From the NCBI GenBank assembly GCA_004558205.1, contig SFDM01000052.1, positions 1 through 16,169 of the forward strand: a DNA stretch of 16,169 nt, in the 5' to 3' direction. Every line of letters begins with the position of its first letter. Position 1 is the first letter of the stretch. Below the pieces are notes generated by a model that saw only the letters and a list, made by a program, of their open reading frames with translations, had not been told where the DNA came from and ran no database searches. Origin of the DNA: Pyramidobacter piscolens. Its GTDB lineage: Bacteria > Synergistota > Synergistia > Synergistales > Dethiosulfovibrionaceae. Position numbers and translations under genes: made by a program. Below, piece after piece: positions 6,979-13,819 of this stretch.

Positions 6979-7002
6979 CCGGGCGGGGATATCCCCGTCC
7001 GG
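6979..7002. promoter_or_regulatory. 24-bp palindrome in the sufCB leader (possible operator)
   Basis: CCGGGCGGGGATATCCCCGTCCGG is self-complementary except at one position pair, with a perfect 14-bp core (CGGGGATATCCCCG). It lies 36 nt before the sufC start. It could be the site of an Fe-S or redox-sensing repressor (Rrf2/IscR-like or other), or an RNA hairpin. Nothing in the window identifies the regulator. Confidence 0.45.
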
Positions 7003-7049
7003 AGGCCTTGCGTTTTTTGCGGCGCGGAAAGGCGCCTTTACCTCAGGGT

Positions 7050-7090
7050 ATTGTACGTCATTTTGAGCGTTTTGTGTTCGTTTCTGTCAA
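7050..7090 (-). promoter_or_regulatory. Possible promoter elements for sufCB
   Basis: On the minus strand TTGACA (7085-7090) and TACAAT (7050-7055) are good boxes individually, but 29 bp apart, too far to work as one pair. One probably belongs to a promoter with a poorer partner. The transcription start is most likely between 7030 and 7070. Confidence 0.3.
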
Positions 7091-7152
7091 GATTCACCCG
7101 CGCCCGGCGGGGGAAATTCTTCCGCGGGCCGTGGGTTTTGCGCGTCCTCGCA

Positions 7153-7198
7153 CAAAAACAGCGTTTCTCTCCGACAACGGGGAAAAACGCTGTTTTTG
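7153..7198. terminator. Terminator after the TauE/SafE gene
   Basis: CAAAAACAGCGTTT (7153-7166) and AAACGCTGTTTTTG (7185-7198) are perfectly complementary over 14 bp around an 18-base loop. Reading on the minus strand, the stem ends in TTTTTG about 33 nt after the exporter stop, so it should end that transcript and isolate the sufCB promoter. Confidence 0.8.
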
Positions 7199-7230
7199 CA
7201 TATTTTTTTCGGCTGTGCCGCCGCTCCGCT

Positions 7231-7956
7231 CTAGCTGAAGAGCATGGTCAGGCCCGACAGGGCGAGATAGGCGTACACGATCTTGCGCAGCTTGTCGGCG
7301 TCGAGCTTGTGGAAAATTTTGTTGCCGATATAGTACCCTAACGCAAGCGCCGCGAGGATAATCATCCAGATTTTTATGGTATCGACGGTGACAATACCGC
7401 TCTTGTAGCGCATAAACGTCGCAAAAATGGTGATTCCACAGAAATGGGCGTTGAGTGTGGCGCGGTATTCGTCATTGGAGTCGGCGGCCGACAACATATA
7501 GATCGCAATAGGGGGCCCGCCGACGGAGAACAGGCCTGAAAGGATTCCTCCTAACGTACCTGCAATCATGCCGTTCAGAGGGGTTGCCCTGATATGAATG
7601 CGCCCGCCTAAAAAGATAGAATAGCAACTCAGCGCCAGCAACGCCGCGCCTAGAGAACGTGTCATGATCTTCTCTGCAGCGCCAACGGAAAGCACCACGG
7701 CGATCCCAGCAGCAACAAGCCCGGCCGCCAAACAGGGCAGTAATTTTTTAAAGCTGATATATTTAAAATTTGTAAAAACAACAATCAGCGCCGTCGTAAG
7801 ACCGCACAGCCCCGAGATGGCAACAGACTGAGAATAGAGCATCAGATAGGGCCAAATAGCCATCACAACGCCTCCCAGGCCAAATCCGCAGACTGTCATA
7901 ACAATACTGCCCAGCACACCTGAGGCCAAAATAACTGTAAGAGAGAAAAGATCCAT
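7231..7956 (-). CDS. TauE/SafE family membrane exporter
   Basis: 241 residues with about 8 hydrophobic helices. Two half-repeats are visible: an N-terminal GVLGSIVMTVCGFGLGGVVMAI and the central hallmark GGILSGLFSVGGPPIAIYML, followed by a C-terminal GYYIGNKIFHKLD loop, all typical of the TauE/SafE/YfcA/DUF81 family. Members export sulfite, sulfoacetate, sulfolactate or related organosulfur acids; the substrate here is not deducible. ATG 7956 is chosen because TGGAG lies 9-10 nt before it, while the ATG at 7971 has no ribosome site. Monocistronic: own promoter and own terminator. Codon composition is AT-richer than the suf and thi genes on either side, which may mean separate acquisition. Confidence 0.88.
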   Translation of the reverse strand: MDLFSLTVILASGVLGSIVMTVCGFGLGGVVMAIWPYLMLYSQSVAISGLCGLTTALIVVFTNFKYISFKKLLPCLAAGLVAAGIAVVLSVGAAEKIMTRSLGAALLALSCYSIFLGGRIHIRATPLNGMIAGTLGGILSGLFSVGGPPIAIYMLSAADSNDEYRATLNAHFCGITIFATFMRYKSGIVTVDTIKIWMIILAALALGYYIGNKIFHKLDADKLRKIVYAYLALSGLTMLFS

Positions 7957-7978
7957 TTTTACACGCTCCATTCATGAA

Positions 7979-8006
7979 GAAACGTCTAATCCAATATAGA
8001 CGTTTC
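7979..8006. promoter_or_regulatory. Inverted repeat at the TauE gene start site (probable operator)
   Basis: GAAACGTCTA (7979-7988) and TAGACGTTTC (7997-8006) are perfect 10-bp arms around an 8-nt spacer. On the minus strand it begins just downstream of the predicted start of transcription, the usual place for a repressor operator; it could also fold as a 5'-end RNA hairpin. Confidence 0.6.
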
Positions 8007-8015
8007 ATGTTCTAC

Positions 8016-8044
8016 ACTATACTCTTCTCACAGCTCTTCCTCAA
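8016..8044 (-). promoter_or_regulatory. Promoter of the TauE/SafE gene
   Basis: On the minus strand TTGAGG (8039-8044), a 17-bp spacer and TATAGT (8016-8021) make a near-consensus sigma-70 promoter. The predicted start near 8009 is followed at once by the 10-bp inverted repeat. Confidence 0.75.
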
Positions 8045-8074
8045 GCTTTGTCATCGTAAAATTCCAGTAATTTT

Positions 8075-8863
8075 TCAGCGGATTTCCGTCGCCCAGGTAT
8101 GGTCCAGCGGGCCTGATCCGCGGCCGAGGTTCAGATTGGCCTTGAGGGCCCCCGTGATGTAGGCCTTGGCGTTTCGGACGCTCTGCTCCACCGTGCATCC
8201 GGCGGCCAGGTTGCAGGCGATGGCCGACGAGAGGGTGCAGCCCGTGCCGTGGGTGTTGGGGTTGTCCACGCGGGGCGAATCGAACCAGACGCAGCGCCCT
8301 TCGGTATAGAGCAGGTCGTCGGCGCTGTCGGCCAAATGCCCGCCCTTGATCAGCACCGCGCCGCCCAGCCCCCGGGAGATATCGCGCGCCGCACGCTCCA
8401 TGGAGGCGCGGTCTTCAATCTCGAAGCCGCAGAGCGTTTCGGCCTCGGGAATGTTGGGCGTGATCACCCGTCCCAGGGGCAGAAGCTTGGTCTTGAGAGT
8501 TTCTTCCGCGCCGGAGCTCAGCAGCTTGCTGCCGCTGGTGGCGACCATGACGGGGTCCACCACGATATTTGGGGCCTCGTACTGGATCAGTTTTTCAGCG
8601 ATAGCGGCGATAATCTCCGCGTTGGAGACCATGCCGATCTTCACCGCGTCGGGGCGGATATCGCTGAAGACGCAGTCGATCTGGGAGGCCACGAACTCCG
8701 GCGACGCCTCGAGCACGCCGTAGACGCCCGTGGTGTTCTGGGCGGTCAGCGCCGTGATCACGCTCATGGCGTACACCTTATGGGCCGTCATGGTCTTGAT
8801 GTCGGCCTGGATCCCCGCTCCGCCGCTGCAATCGGAACCCGCGATCGTCAACACTTTATACAT
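8075..8863 (-). CDS. thiD: Hydroxymethylpyrimidine / HMP-phosphate kinase
   Basis: 262 residues, ribokinase fold. GSDCSGGAGIQADIKT at the N-terminus binds the pyrimidine. MSVITALTAQNTTGV and KIGM follow as in ThiD, and HGTGCTLSSAIA near the C-terminus is the anion hole with the catalytic Cys/Asp-type loop. Phosphorylates HMP to HMP-P and HMP-PP for condensation by ThiE. Last gene of thiMED: its ATG overlaps the end of thiE by 8 nt, implying translational coupling. Only a weak AAAATT/AATTTT hairpin follows it, so termination downstream is unclear. Confidence 0.95.
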   Translation of the reverse strand: MYKVLTIAGSDCSGGAGIQADIKTMTAHKVYAMSVITALTAQNTTGVYGVLEASPEFVASQIDCVFSDIRPDAVKIGMVSNAEIIAAIAEKLIQYEAPNIVVDPVMVATSGSKLLSSGAEETLKTKLLPLGRVITPNIPEAETLCGFEIEDRASMERAARDISRGLGGAVLIKGGHLADSADDLLYTEGRCVWFDSPRVDNPNTHGTGCTLSSAIACNLAAGCTVEQSVRNAKAYITGALKANLNLGRGSGPLDHTWATEIR

Positions 8864-9500
8864 GGTAAAAAGCCTCCAATGCCAGTTTTTTCAGTTCCCG
8901 CGCCGCCCTTTCGATGTCAGGCTGCGCGAAAAGCGCCGATACCACCGCCACGCCGTCGATTCCCGTGCCGCTCAGCGCCGCTATGTTAGCCGCCGAAATG
9001 CCGCCGATGGCCACCACCGGCACGGAGACAGCCGCGCGGATCGCTTTCAACTCGTCATAGCTCAGATAAGTCGCGTCGTCCTTGGTGCCCGTGGGAAAGA
9101 CGGCCCCCACGCCCAGATAGTCGGCTCCTCGCTCCACGGCGCGGCGCGCCTCTTCCACGCTGTGGGCCGAAACGCCCAGGATTTTGCCGGGGCCGATCTT
9201 GGCGCGGGCCATGCCGCTTTCCATATCGTCCTGGCCGACATGAACGCCGTCGGCCCCGCAGGCCAGCGCGATTTCCACGTCGTCGTTCACCACGAAGGGC
9301 ACGCCGTATTTTTGCGCCAGTTTTTTCAGCGCTATGGCCTCGGCGAGGAAGCGGACTTTGTCGAGATGTTTTTCGCGCAGCTGCAGAAAGGTCGCGCCGC
9401 CTTTCAGGCATTCTTCCGCCGCCTGGACGAGAGTCTTCTCGCCAAGCCAGTGCCGGTCGGTCACGGCGTACAGCGTCATGGATTCTTTAGAGCAGTTCAT
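8856..9500 (-). CDS. thiE: Thiamine phosphate synthase
   Basis: 214 residues, TIM barrel. LQLREKHLD, VVNDDVEIALACGADGVHVGQDD, GVSAHSVEEA, GVGAVFPTGTK and VAIGGI are the ordered ThiE motifs that bind HMP-PP and thiazole phosphate. It joins them to give thiamine phosphate. I start at ATG 9500 because AAGGAGG lies 8 nt before it; this puts the start inside the end of thiM (14-nt overlap). A longer TTG start at 9518 overlaps that ribosome site and a later ATG at 9479 lacks one. Overlaps on both sides show a tightly coupled operon. Confidence 0.95.
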   Translation of the reverse strand: MNCSKESMTLYAVTDRHWLGEKTLVQAAEECLKGGATFLQLREKHLDKVRFLAEAIALKKLAQKYGVPFVVNDDVEIALACGADGVHVGQDDMESGMARAKIGPGKILGVSAHSVEEARRAVERGADYLGVGAVFPTGTKDDATYLSYDELKAIRAAVSVPVVAIGGISAANIAALSGTGIDGVAVVSALFAQPDIERAARELKKLALEAFYHV

Positions 9501-10323
9501 AGAGAGCGCCTCCTTCAAGGGTCTTTTCGTCGAGCAGGGACAGGGCGTCGATCAGACGGACTCTGAATGACCCCGTCCCGCTGCGTTCTTCTTCGACGGC
9601 CCGATGGGCGGTCTGGCCGCAGAGCCCCATGGCGCAGACCGCCGCCGCGGCCGCCTCAAAGGCCCTGCCGGGATTGGCCGCCAGGCAGGCCGCCGTGACG
9701 GCGCTGAGCATACAGCCCGTGCCGGTGACCCGCGCCATCATGGGATGGCCGTTGCGGACGGCGCAGACCCGCTCGCCGTCGGAGATCAGGTCGATAGCAC
9801 CCGTCACGATCACCAGGCAGCGGAGGCGGCGCGCCGAGTCCCTGACAAAAGCGGCGGCCGGCGCCAGGTTTTCTTCACTCAGGGCGTCGGAACTGGCGGC
9901 GTCCACGCCCCGGCTCTGCCCGCCGCCGAGCGTCAGCGTCCGAATCTCCGACATGTTCCCGCGCAGGGCCGTGAAGGCGACCTCGCCCATCAGTCTCAGC
10001 GCCGTTTCGGTGCGGAACCGGGACGCGCCCGCGCCCACAGGGTCGAGCAGCGCCGGATGCCTCAGCTGATTGGCGCGGCGTCCGGCCAGGATCATGGATT
10101 CCACGGTGCGGCTGTTCAGCGTGCCGATGTTGACGTCCAAGCCGGCGCAGAGCGACGTGATCTCCTCCGCTTCGGCGGCGTCGTCGGCCATGATCGGCGA
10201 AGCGCCGCAGGCCAGCAGGGCGTTGGCGCAGTCGTTGACCGTCACGTAGTTGGTGATGCAGTGGATCAGCGGCGCGGCGCGCCGAACCGCCGCCCAAGCC
10301 TCGCCGAGCTGCAATTTTTCCAT
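9487..10323 (-). CDS. thiM: Hydroxyethylthiazole kinase
   Basis: 278 residues, ribokinase-like. PLIHCITNYVTVNDCANALLACGASPIMADD is the thiazole-site signature, DPVGAGASRFR the phosphate-binding segment, and VTGTGCMLSAVTAA the anion hole with the catalytic Cys. Phosphorylates salvaged thiazole alcohol for ThiE. No de novo thiazole (thiG/thiS/thiH) or pyrimidine (thiC) genes are here, so the operon is a salvage set. ATG 10323 has AAGGAGG 7 nt upstream; the upstream in-frame starts do not. First gene after the TPP riboswitch, but separated from it by a 206-bp repeat. Confidence 0.95.
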   Translation of the reverse strand: MEKLQLGEAWAAVRRAAPLIHCITNYVTVNDCANALLACGASPIMADDAAEAEEITSLCAGLDVNIGTLNSRTVESMILAGRRANQLRHPALLDPVGAGASRFRTETALRLMGEVAFTALRGNMSEIRTLTLGGGQSRGVDAASSDALSEENLAPAAAFVRDSARRLRCLVIVTGAIDLISDGERVCAVRNGHPMMARVTGTGCMLSAVTAACLAANPGRAFEAAAAAVCAMGLCGQTAHRAVEEERSGTGSFRVRLIDALSLLDEKTLEGGALYELL

Positions 10324-10382
10324 TCGAAGGCCTCCTTCATACATAATACCAATTCGCATTCAACGTGCTTCATGTCAGACTG

Positions 10383-10588
10383 AAGATCAAAGTCAAATGA
10401 TTTCAACGCAAAGGCTGAAGAGAAAGGGCGCAAAGGGAAAATAGAACCTAAATTATTAATTAAAAAACGAATTAGCGTGATGGTAATTTATGCATTTTGA
10501 TTGATTTTATGATTCTAAAAGCCTTTCAAAGTTTTCCTTTGCGAACCTTTGCGTCCTTTGCGTTGAAATCTTTTGACGTGGCTCTTCG
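10383..10588. repeat. 206-bp inverted-repeat element, copy A (MITE-like)
   Basis: The ends are complementary: the left arm at about 10383-10440 (GATTTCAACGCAAAGG then CGCAAAGG) matches the reverse complement of the right arm at 10533-10588 with few differences. Several CGCAAAGG units occur in both arms, and the centre is AT-rich. A second copy of equal length lies inverted at 15083-15288 and is similar along its whole length, including the centre. No open frame inside. This has the form of a non-autonomous mobile element. It sits in the thi operon leader between the riboswitch terminator and thiM. Exact ends are approximate. Confidence 0.75.
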
Positions 10589-10629
10589 ATTTGATATTAA
10601 GCACGTCAACGGAAAATGAGTAATAAGAC

Positions 10630-10663
10630 AAAAAAACGGGAACCCCTTTGTGCTGGGTTCCCG
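10630..10663 (-). terminator. Riboswitch-controlled terminator of thiMED
   Basis: On the minus strand CGGGAACCC and GGGTTCCCG (arms 10655-10663 and 10637-10645) form a 9-bp GC-rich stem followed by seven T. It lies just downstream of the TPP aptamer, so TPP binding is expected to favour termination before the operon. Confidence 0.85.
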
Positions 10664-10680
10664 TTCGCTTTGCAAGCTTC

Positions 10681-10768
10681 CGCTTCCTCCGTTGGCATTA
10701 CCCACATCAGGTTAAAAGGGTCGAAGCGCGCGCTTCCTCTCAGCCTGCAAAATGCAAGCTCCCCCGTA
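10681..10768 (-). ncRNA. TPP riboswitch (THI element)
   Basis: On the minus strand the conserved segments appear in order: a GGGGGAGC start, GGCTGAGAGG (the CUGAGA core), a GC-rich stem, ACCCTTTTAACCTGAT (consensus ACCCUUUGAACCUGAU), GGGTAATGCCAACG and GGAGGAAGC closing the first stem. All expected parts of the aptamer are present. It senses thiamine diphosphate and feeds into the terminator at 10630-10663. Confidence 0.95.
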
Positions 10769-10791
10769 TATTCATTTTTGAGTTCTTCGTT

Positions 10792-10819
10792 ATTATAGTT
10801 GTTTTGCCTTTCGCGTCAA
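10792..10819 (-). promoter_or_regulatory. Promoter of the riboswitch-thiMED transcript
   Basis: On the minus strand TTGACG (10814-10819), a 16-bp spacer and TATAAT (10792-10797) make a strong promoter. The -35 overlaps the thiN stop codon, so thiMED starts a new transcript inside the thiN end. Confidence 0.8.
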
Positions 10820-11460
10820 GACCGCAGCATTCGCTCCAGCTCGCCGCCGCGCCAGGTTATCACGAGAGTCCCCTTTTCGACGGCCACGGAACTCGGCTGG
10901 CCTGTAAACTCGTTGCTGACGCCCAGAGCCACGGAGCTTTCCAGCGTCACGCGGTCCAGAGGGTATTTCAGGCCTCTCAGCGTCACGCCGTGAGCCGGCT
11001 CGGCAAGGCAGAACACGGAGACGACTCCGCGGTGCTGCGCGCTAAAAAAAAGCTCGCTGTCGGTGATCGCGGTCACAACGCTCTCCTCGCCGATCAAAAA
11101 GCCCCGGCAGTTCCTGCGCGAGATATACATAAGCGTCTGGATATTGGCCAGAGTGTGATCCAGCCGCCCGCCCAGAGCGCCCAGCATGGCGAAACGCCCG
11201 TAGCCGCGCCTCAGCCCCTCTTTCACCGCCAGCATCATATCCGTGTCGTCCTTCTCCGGCTTGTGGCGCACCACGTTTCTGTGTTCCGGCACATAACCCA
11301 GCGAATCGAAGTCGCCAAGCACCATGTGGACCTCGGCCCCCATTTCCATCAGCGGCGCGTAACCTCCGTCGGCGGCGATCACGTAGTCCTCTTCACGGGG
11401 CGTGAAGGCCTTCGCGCAGAAATCGCCGGCGCCGACAATCCAGCATACGTTTTTTTCCAT
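10816..11460 (-). CDS. thiN: Thiamine diphosphokinase
   Basis: 214 residues. ADGGYAPL, LGDFDSLG, PEKDDTDMMLAV and GALGGRLDHTLANI are the ordered motifs of the thiamine pyrophosphokinase catalytic domain (Asp-rich Mg and thiamine binding site), followed by the C-terminal beta domain. It converts thiamine to TPP, completing salvage. I start at ATG 11460 with an AAGAGGTG ribosome site; the ATG at 11496 adds residues with no site. It lies upstream of the thi promoter and riboswitch, so it is not under their control, though it is the same pathway. It is separated from slt by a short hairpin terminator. Confidence 0.93.
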   Translation of the reverse strand: MEKNVCWIVGAGDFCAKAFTPREEDYVIAADGGYAPLMEMGAEVHMVLGDFDSLGYVPEHRNVVRHKPEKDDTDMMLAVKEGLRRGYGRFAMLGALGGRLDHTLANIQTLMYISRRNCRGFLIGEESVVTAITDSELFFSAQHRGVVSVFCLAEPAHGVTLRGLKYPLDRVTLESSVALGVSNEFTGQPSSVAVEKGTLVITWRGGELERMLRS

Positions 11461-11501
11461 GAAGAACACCTCTTTTCCCAGGGGATTTTCACACATTTTT
11501 C

Positions 11502-11520
11502 AAAAAGGCCCGGCGGCCTT
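11502..11520 (-). terminator. Terminator after slt
   Basis: On the minus strand AAGGCC-GCCG-GGCCTT is followed by TTTG, 25 nt after the slt stop and before the thiN start. The stem is short, so some readthrough into thiN is possible. Confidence 0.55.
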
Positions 11521-11545
11521 GCCGCGGCGCTCTCATAAAACGGCG

Positions 11546-13606
11546 TCAGTCGCCCTTTCCGTTCGGTTTCGGAGCGAGGTCTTCCGACAGGTCCCCGGAA
11601 AGGGGCTTCATTTCGGGCTCCGCCGGCGCGGCGTAGAGCTTTTTATACACTTCGTAGTTGGCAAGGACCTTTTTCACGTAGCCGTTGGTCTCCCTGAAGG
11701 GAACGCTTTCCATCCAGGCGTCGGCCTCCCAGCCGCCGCGCTCCCTGTTCCAGCGGTCCACGCTGCCGCCCCCGCCGTTATAGGCGGCCACGGCCCAGTC
11801 GAGGCGCTTGAACTTGGCGATCAGGCCGCCGATGTGCGACGCGCCCATGGTCACGTTGTCCGATACGTTGTAGGAACTGTATTTTTTCAGGCCGACGCGC
11901 TTCGCCTCGCCCGCGGCCGTGGCGGGCATGAGCTGCATCAGCCCCGCCGCGCCGACCCAGCTTGTGGCGCCGGGATCGAAGGAACTCTCCTGCCTCATGA
12001 TGGACCAGAGCAGCAGGGGATCGACGCCGAAGCGTTTTCCCGCCGCCTCCACGATCTTCCTGTAGGGCCGGGGATAGGCCAGCTCAAGAAGCGCCCGGGG
12101 CAGCGTGTCGCCGCGCAGCAGCCCGTCCAGTGAACCGCGCAGGTCGCCGTAGGCCTGGCCTTCCTGTCCCAGCCAGAGCGACAGGGAAGCGCGCCTCATG
12201 CGGGAGGCCAGGTCGTTCTGCCCCACCAGCGCCAGGCGCGCGTGGGTCATGAAGCCCCAGCGCTCAAGTTCGCTGCCCTCGTCGGTCAGAAGCTCGTCGG
12301 GCAGAGGCTCTTCGCTGATCTTCAGGACGCCGCCGGGGACCGACAGAAAACTGTAGATGCTCAGGCTGTGTTCGCGCCGCAGCCATTCATTCAGGGCCTC
12401 GGCTTCCTTGTCGCGTTTCAGCAGCGCCAGCGCCTTGGCGCGCCAGTACAGCAGCTTGGCCATGGCGTCGCCGCGGGCGCCGCCGCCGGCGCGGGTCCAG
12501 AAGGAGACCGCTTCCTCATAATCGCCCTCGAGCCACTTCTCCCACCCCGACTGCCAGAGCATGTCGGCGCTTCGCGAAGCGCCGGGGAAGCGGCGGATGT
12601 ACTCCGACCGCGCCCAGGCGGCGTTCTCCCACCGGCTCGTGGCCAGAGAATAGAGCGCCGACGACGCGACGGCAGCGTCTTTGCTCTTGACCGCCTTGGT
12701 CATGGCTGCCAGAGCCTTGCTCTCGGCGGGGCCGCCGAACATGAGCGACAATCTCGCCAGCGCGCGGGCGACGTAGTCGCCGCCTTTTTTGAAGACCAGC
12801 TTTTCAAACAGGGGCTCAGCTTCCAGAGGGCGGTTCAAGCGCGACAGCGACATGGCGAGATAGTAGGTCCCGCTCTCGCCGTAGGCCGCGTTGAATTTCA
12901 ATTTCCTGAGGTACTTGACAGCTTCGTCGTGGCGTCCCGCCAGGTAGGCGGCGTAGCCCAGCCGATAGTTCTTTTCCGCCGACTCGGGAGCCTTGAGCAC
13001 CGCCTTCAGGGCCAGACTGTTCCGCGGCTCCAGCTTCAGCAGCGCCAGGGCGTCGGGCGCTGAAAGCCGGCCGATGGAGGCCAGTTCGCGAAGCGCCGTC
13101 AGTTCGCTCGCCTTATTCGACGCGGATTCGGCCATGCGCCTCAGCCATTTTTCCTTTTCGCTGACGTTGGTCGTAAACCGCGACAGCGCGTAGATAACGT
13201 AGTACCGGACGATCGACGGCGGCCGCGACTTATAGAGGTTCAGGGCGGCGGCGTAGGCTTCCTTGGAAAGTGAAAGCCGTTCCAGCGCCAAAACCGACAG
13301 CAGCCTAGCGTAGGGCGCCACCTCCAAGGGGTAGCGGTCGCCCACGCGGTTCATGTATTCCAGAGACTCAGCCCATCTCGACTGATACCACATGGCGTTC
13401 GCCGCCAGAGACAGCTCCTGCGGCGTAAGCTCCGGCGACAGGGCCAGCGCTTCGTCAAGGGCTTTCCATTCGCGGGCCCTGAAAAGGTCGTCCACCGACG
13501 GCGGCTGCGTCTCTTCCGGCGCGGGACTTTCCGATACCGGGGCTGCGGCCAGAGGCGCGGCGCAGAAATACAGCGACAGAAGCAACAGTCCTAGCGTTTT
13601 CAGCAT
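11546..13606 (-). CDS. slt: Soluble lytic murein transglycosylase (Slt70-like)
   Basis: 686 residues. A signal peptide (MLK, then a hydrophobic run, then APLAAA) predicts export, without a lipobox Cys. Residues 35-510 are helical repeats of the U/L superhelix kind (TPR-like, e.g. SALYSLATSRW and GDYEEAVSFWTRAG). The C-terminal SLT domain (about 525-660) has catalytic Glu540 in RQESSFDP, GLMQLMPATA (555-564), AYNGG (608-612) and ETNGYVKKVL. It cleaves peptidoglycan glycan strands in the periplasm, giving 1,6-anhydro ends. Length is close to E. coli Slt70 (645). A charged tail of about 30 residues follows the domain. AGGGAGG precedes the ATG. Supports a diderm host, though such enzymes are not exclusive to diderms. 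Confidence 0.93.
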   Translation of the reverse strand: MLKTLGLLLLSLYFCAAPLAAAPVSESPAPEETQPPSVDDLFRAREWKALDEALALSPELTPQELSLAANAMWYQSRWAESLEYMNRVGDRYPLEVAPYARLLSVLALERLSLSKEAYAAALNLYKSRPPSIVRYYVIYALSRFTTNVSEKEKWLRRMAESASNKASELTALRELASIGRLSAPDALALLKLEPRNSLALKAVLKAPESAEKNYRLGYAAYLAGRHDEAVKYLRKLKFNAAYGESGTYYLAMSLSRLNRPLEAEPLFEKLVFKKGGDYVARALARLSLMFGGPAESKALAAMTKAVKSKDAAVASSALYSLATSRWENAAWARSEYIRRFPGASRSADMLWQSGWEKWLEGDYEEAVSFWTRAGGGARGDAMAKLLYWRAKALALLKRDKEAEALNEWLRREHSLSIYSFLSVPGGVLKISEEPLPDELLTDEGSELERWGFMTHARLALVGQNDLASRMRRASLSLWLGQEGQAYGDLRGSLDGLLRGDTLPRALLELAYPRPYRKIVEAAGKRFGVDPLLLWSIMRQESSFDPGATSWVGAAGLMQLMPATAAGEAKRVGLKKYSSYNVSDNVTMGASHIGGLIAKFKRLDWAVAAYNGGGGSVDRWNRERGGWEADAWMESVPFRETNGYVKKVLANYEVYKKLYAAPAEPEMKPLSGDLSEDLAPKPNGKGD

Positions 13607-13623
13607 ACAAAATGACCTCCCTT

Positions 13624-13650
13624 AAAAGCCAAACGAAGCTCGGCTTTTTT
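13624..13650. other. Hairpin in the slt leader
   Basis: AAAAGCC (13624-13630) pairs with GGCTTTT (13642-13648), with T6 after it on the plus strand and an A run and GGGAGG on the other side. It looks like a terminator on the plus strand, but no plus-strand gene precedes it; in the slt mRNA it sits just before the ribosome site and could affect translation. Confidence 0.35.
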
Positions 13651-13736
13651 CCCCATAAGTTTATCACAGCAAAGCCCTTCTGCCTTCACAAAAAGACAGA
13701 TTTTCTTTACAATCTAATCAATGGACCGGAAATTAC

Positions 13737-13763
13737 CGTTTAGCGAGTGACGCCGCACTCCGG
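13737..13763 (+). repeat. Inverted repeat flanking the HD gene, left copy
   Basis: CGTTTAGCGAGTGACGCCGC (13737-13756) recurs exactly, as the reverse complement, at 15036-15055. The match goes on with ACTCCGG against TGCTCCGG (a one-base difference in length) and then stops. Outside the repeat the two flanks share nothing. This copy lies upstream of the HD gene promoter. Confidence 0.85.
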
Positions 13764-13794
13764 CAGACAATAATCCGCAAATTTAGGCTATAAT
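13764..13794 (+). promoter_or_regulatory. Promoter of the HD gene
   Basis: TATAAT at 13789-13794 is a perfect -10 box, 25 nt before the start codon. The -35 is weak (CAGACA or GACAAT at about 13764-13771). It lies inside the pair of inverted repeats. Confidence 0.6.
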
Positions 13795-13819
13795 CATCCT
13801 TGAAGGGAGGGGAAGCCCT

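Noticed and set aside
7050..7090. TTGACA and TACAAT upstream of sufC as one promoter
   Set aside because: The spacing of 29 bp is far outside the 15-19 bp range.
8249..10383. Long plus-strand frames opposite thiD, thiE and thiM
   Set aside because: The minus strand has intact, motif-complete thiamine genes with ribosome sites; the plus frames are rich in Ala, Gly, Arg and His, as expected for antisense of GC-rich genes.
10393..10576. Repeated CGCAAAGG units as a CRISPR array
   Set aside because: The units are short, irregularly spaced and arranged as two inverted arms, not as direct repeats with equal spacers.
12242..13063. 273-aa plus-strand frame inside slt
   Set aside because: Antisense of the transglycosylase repeats; no family features.
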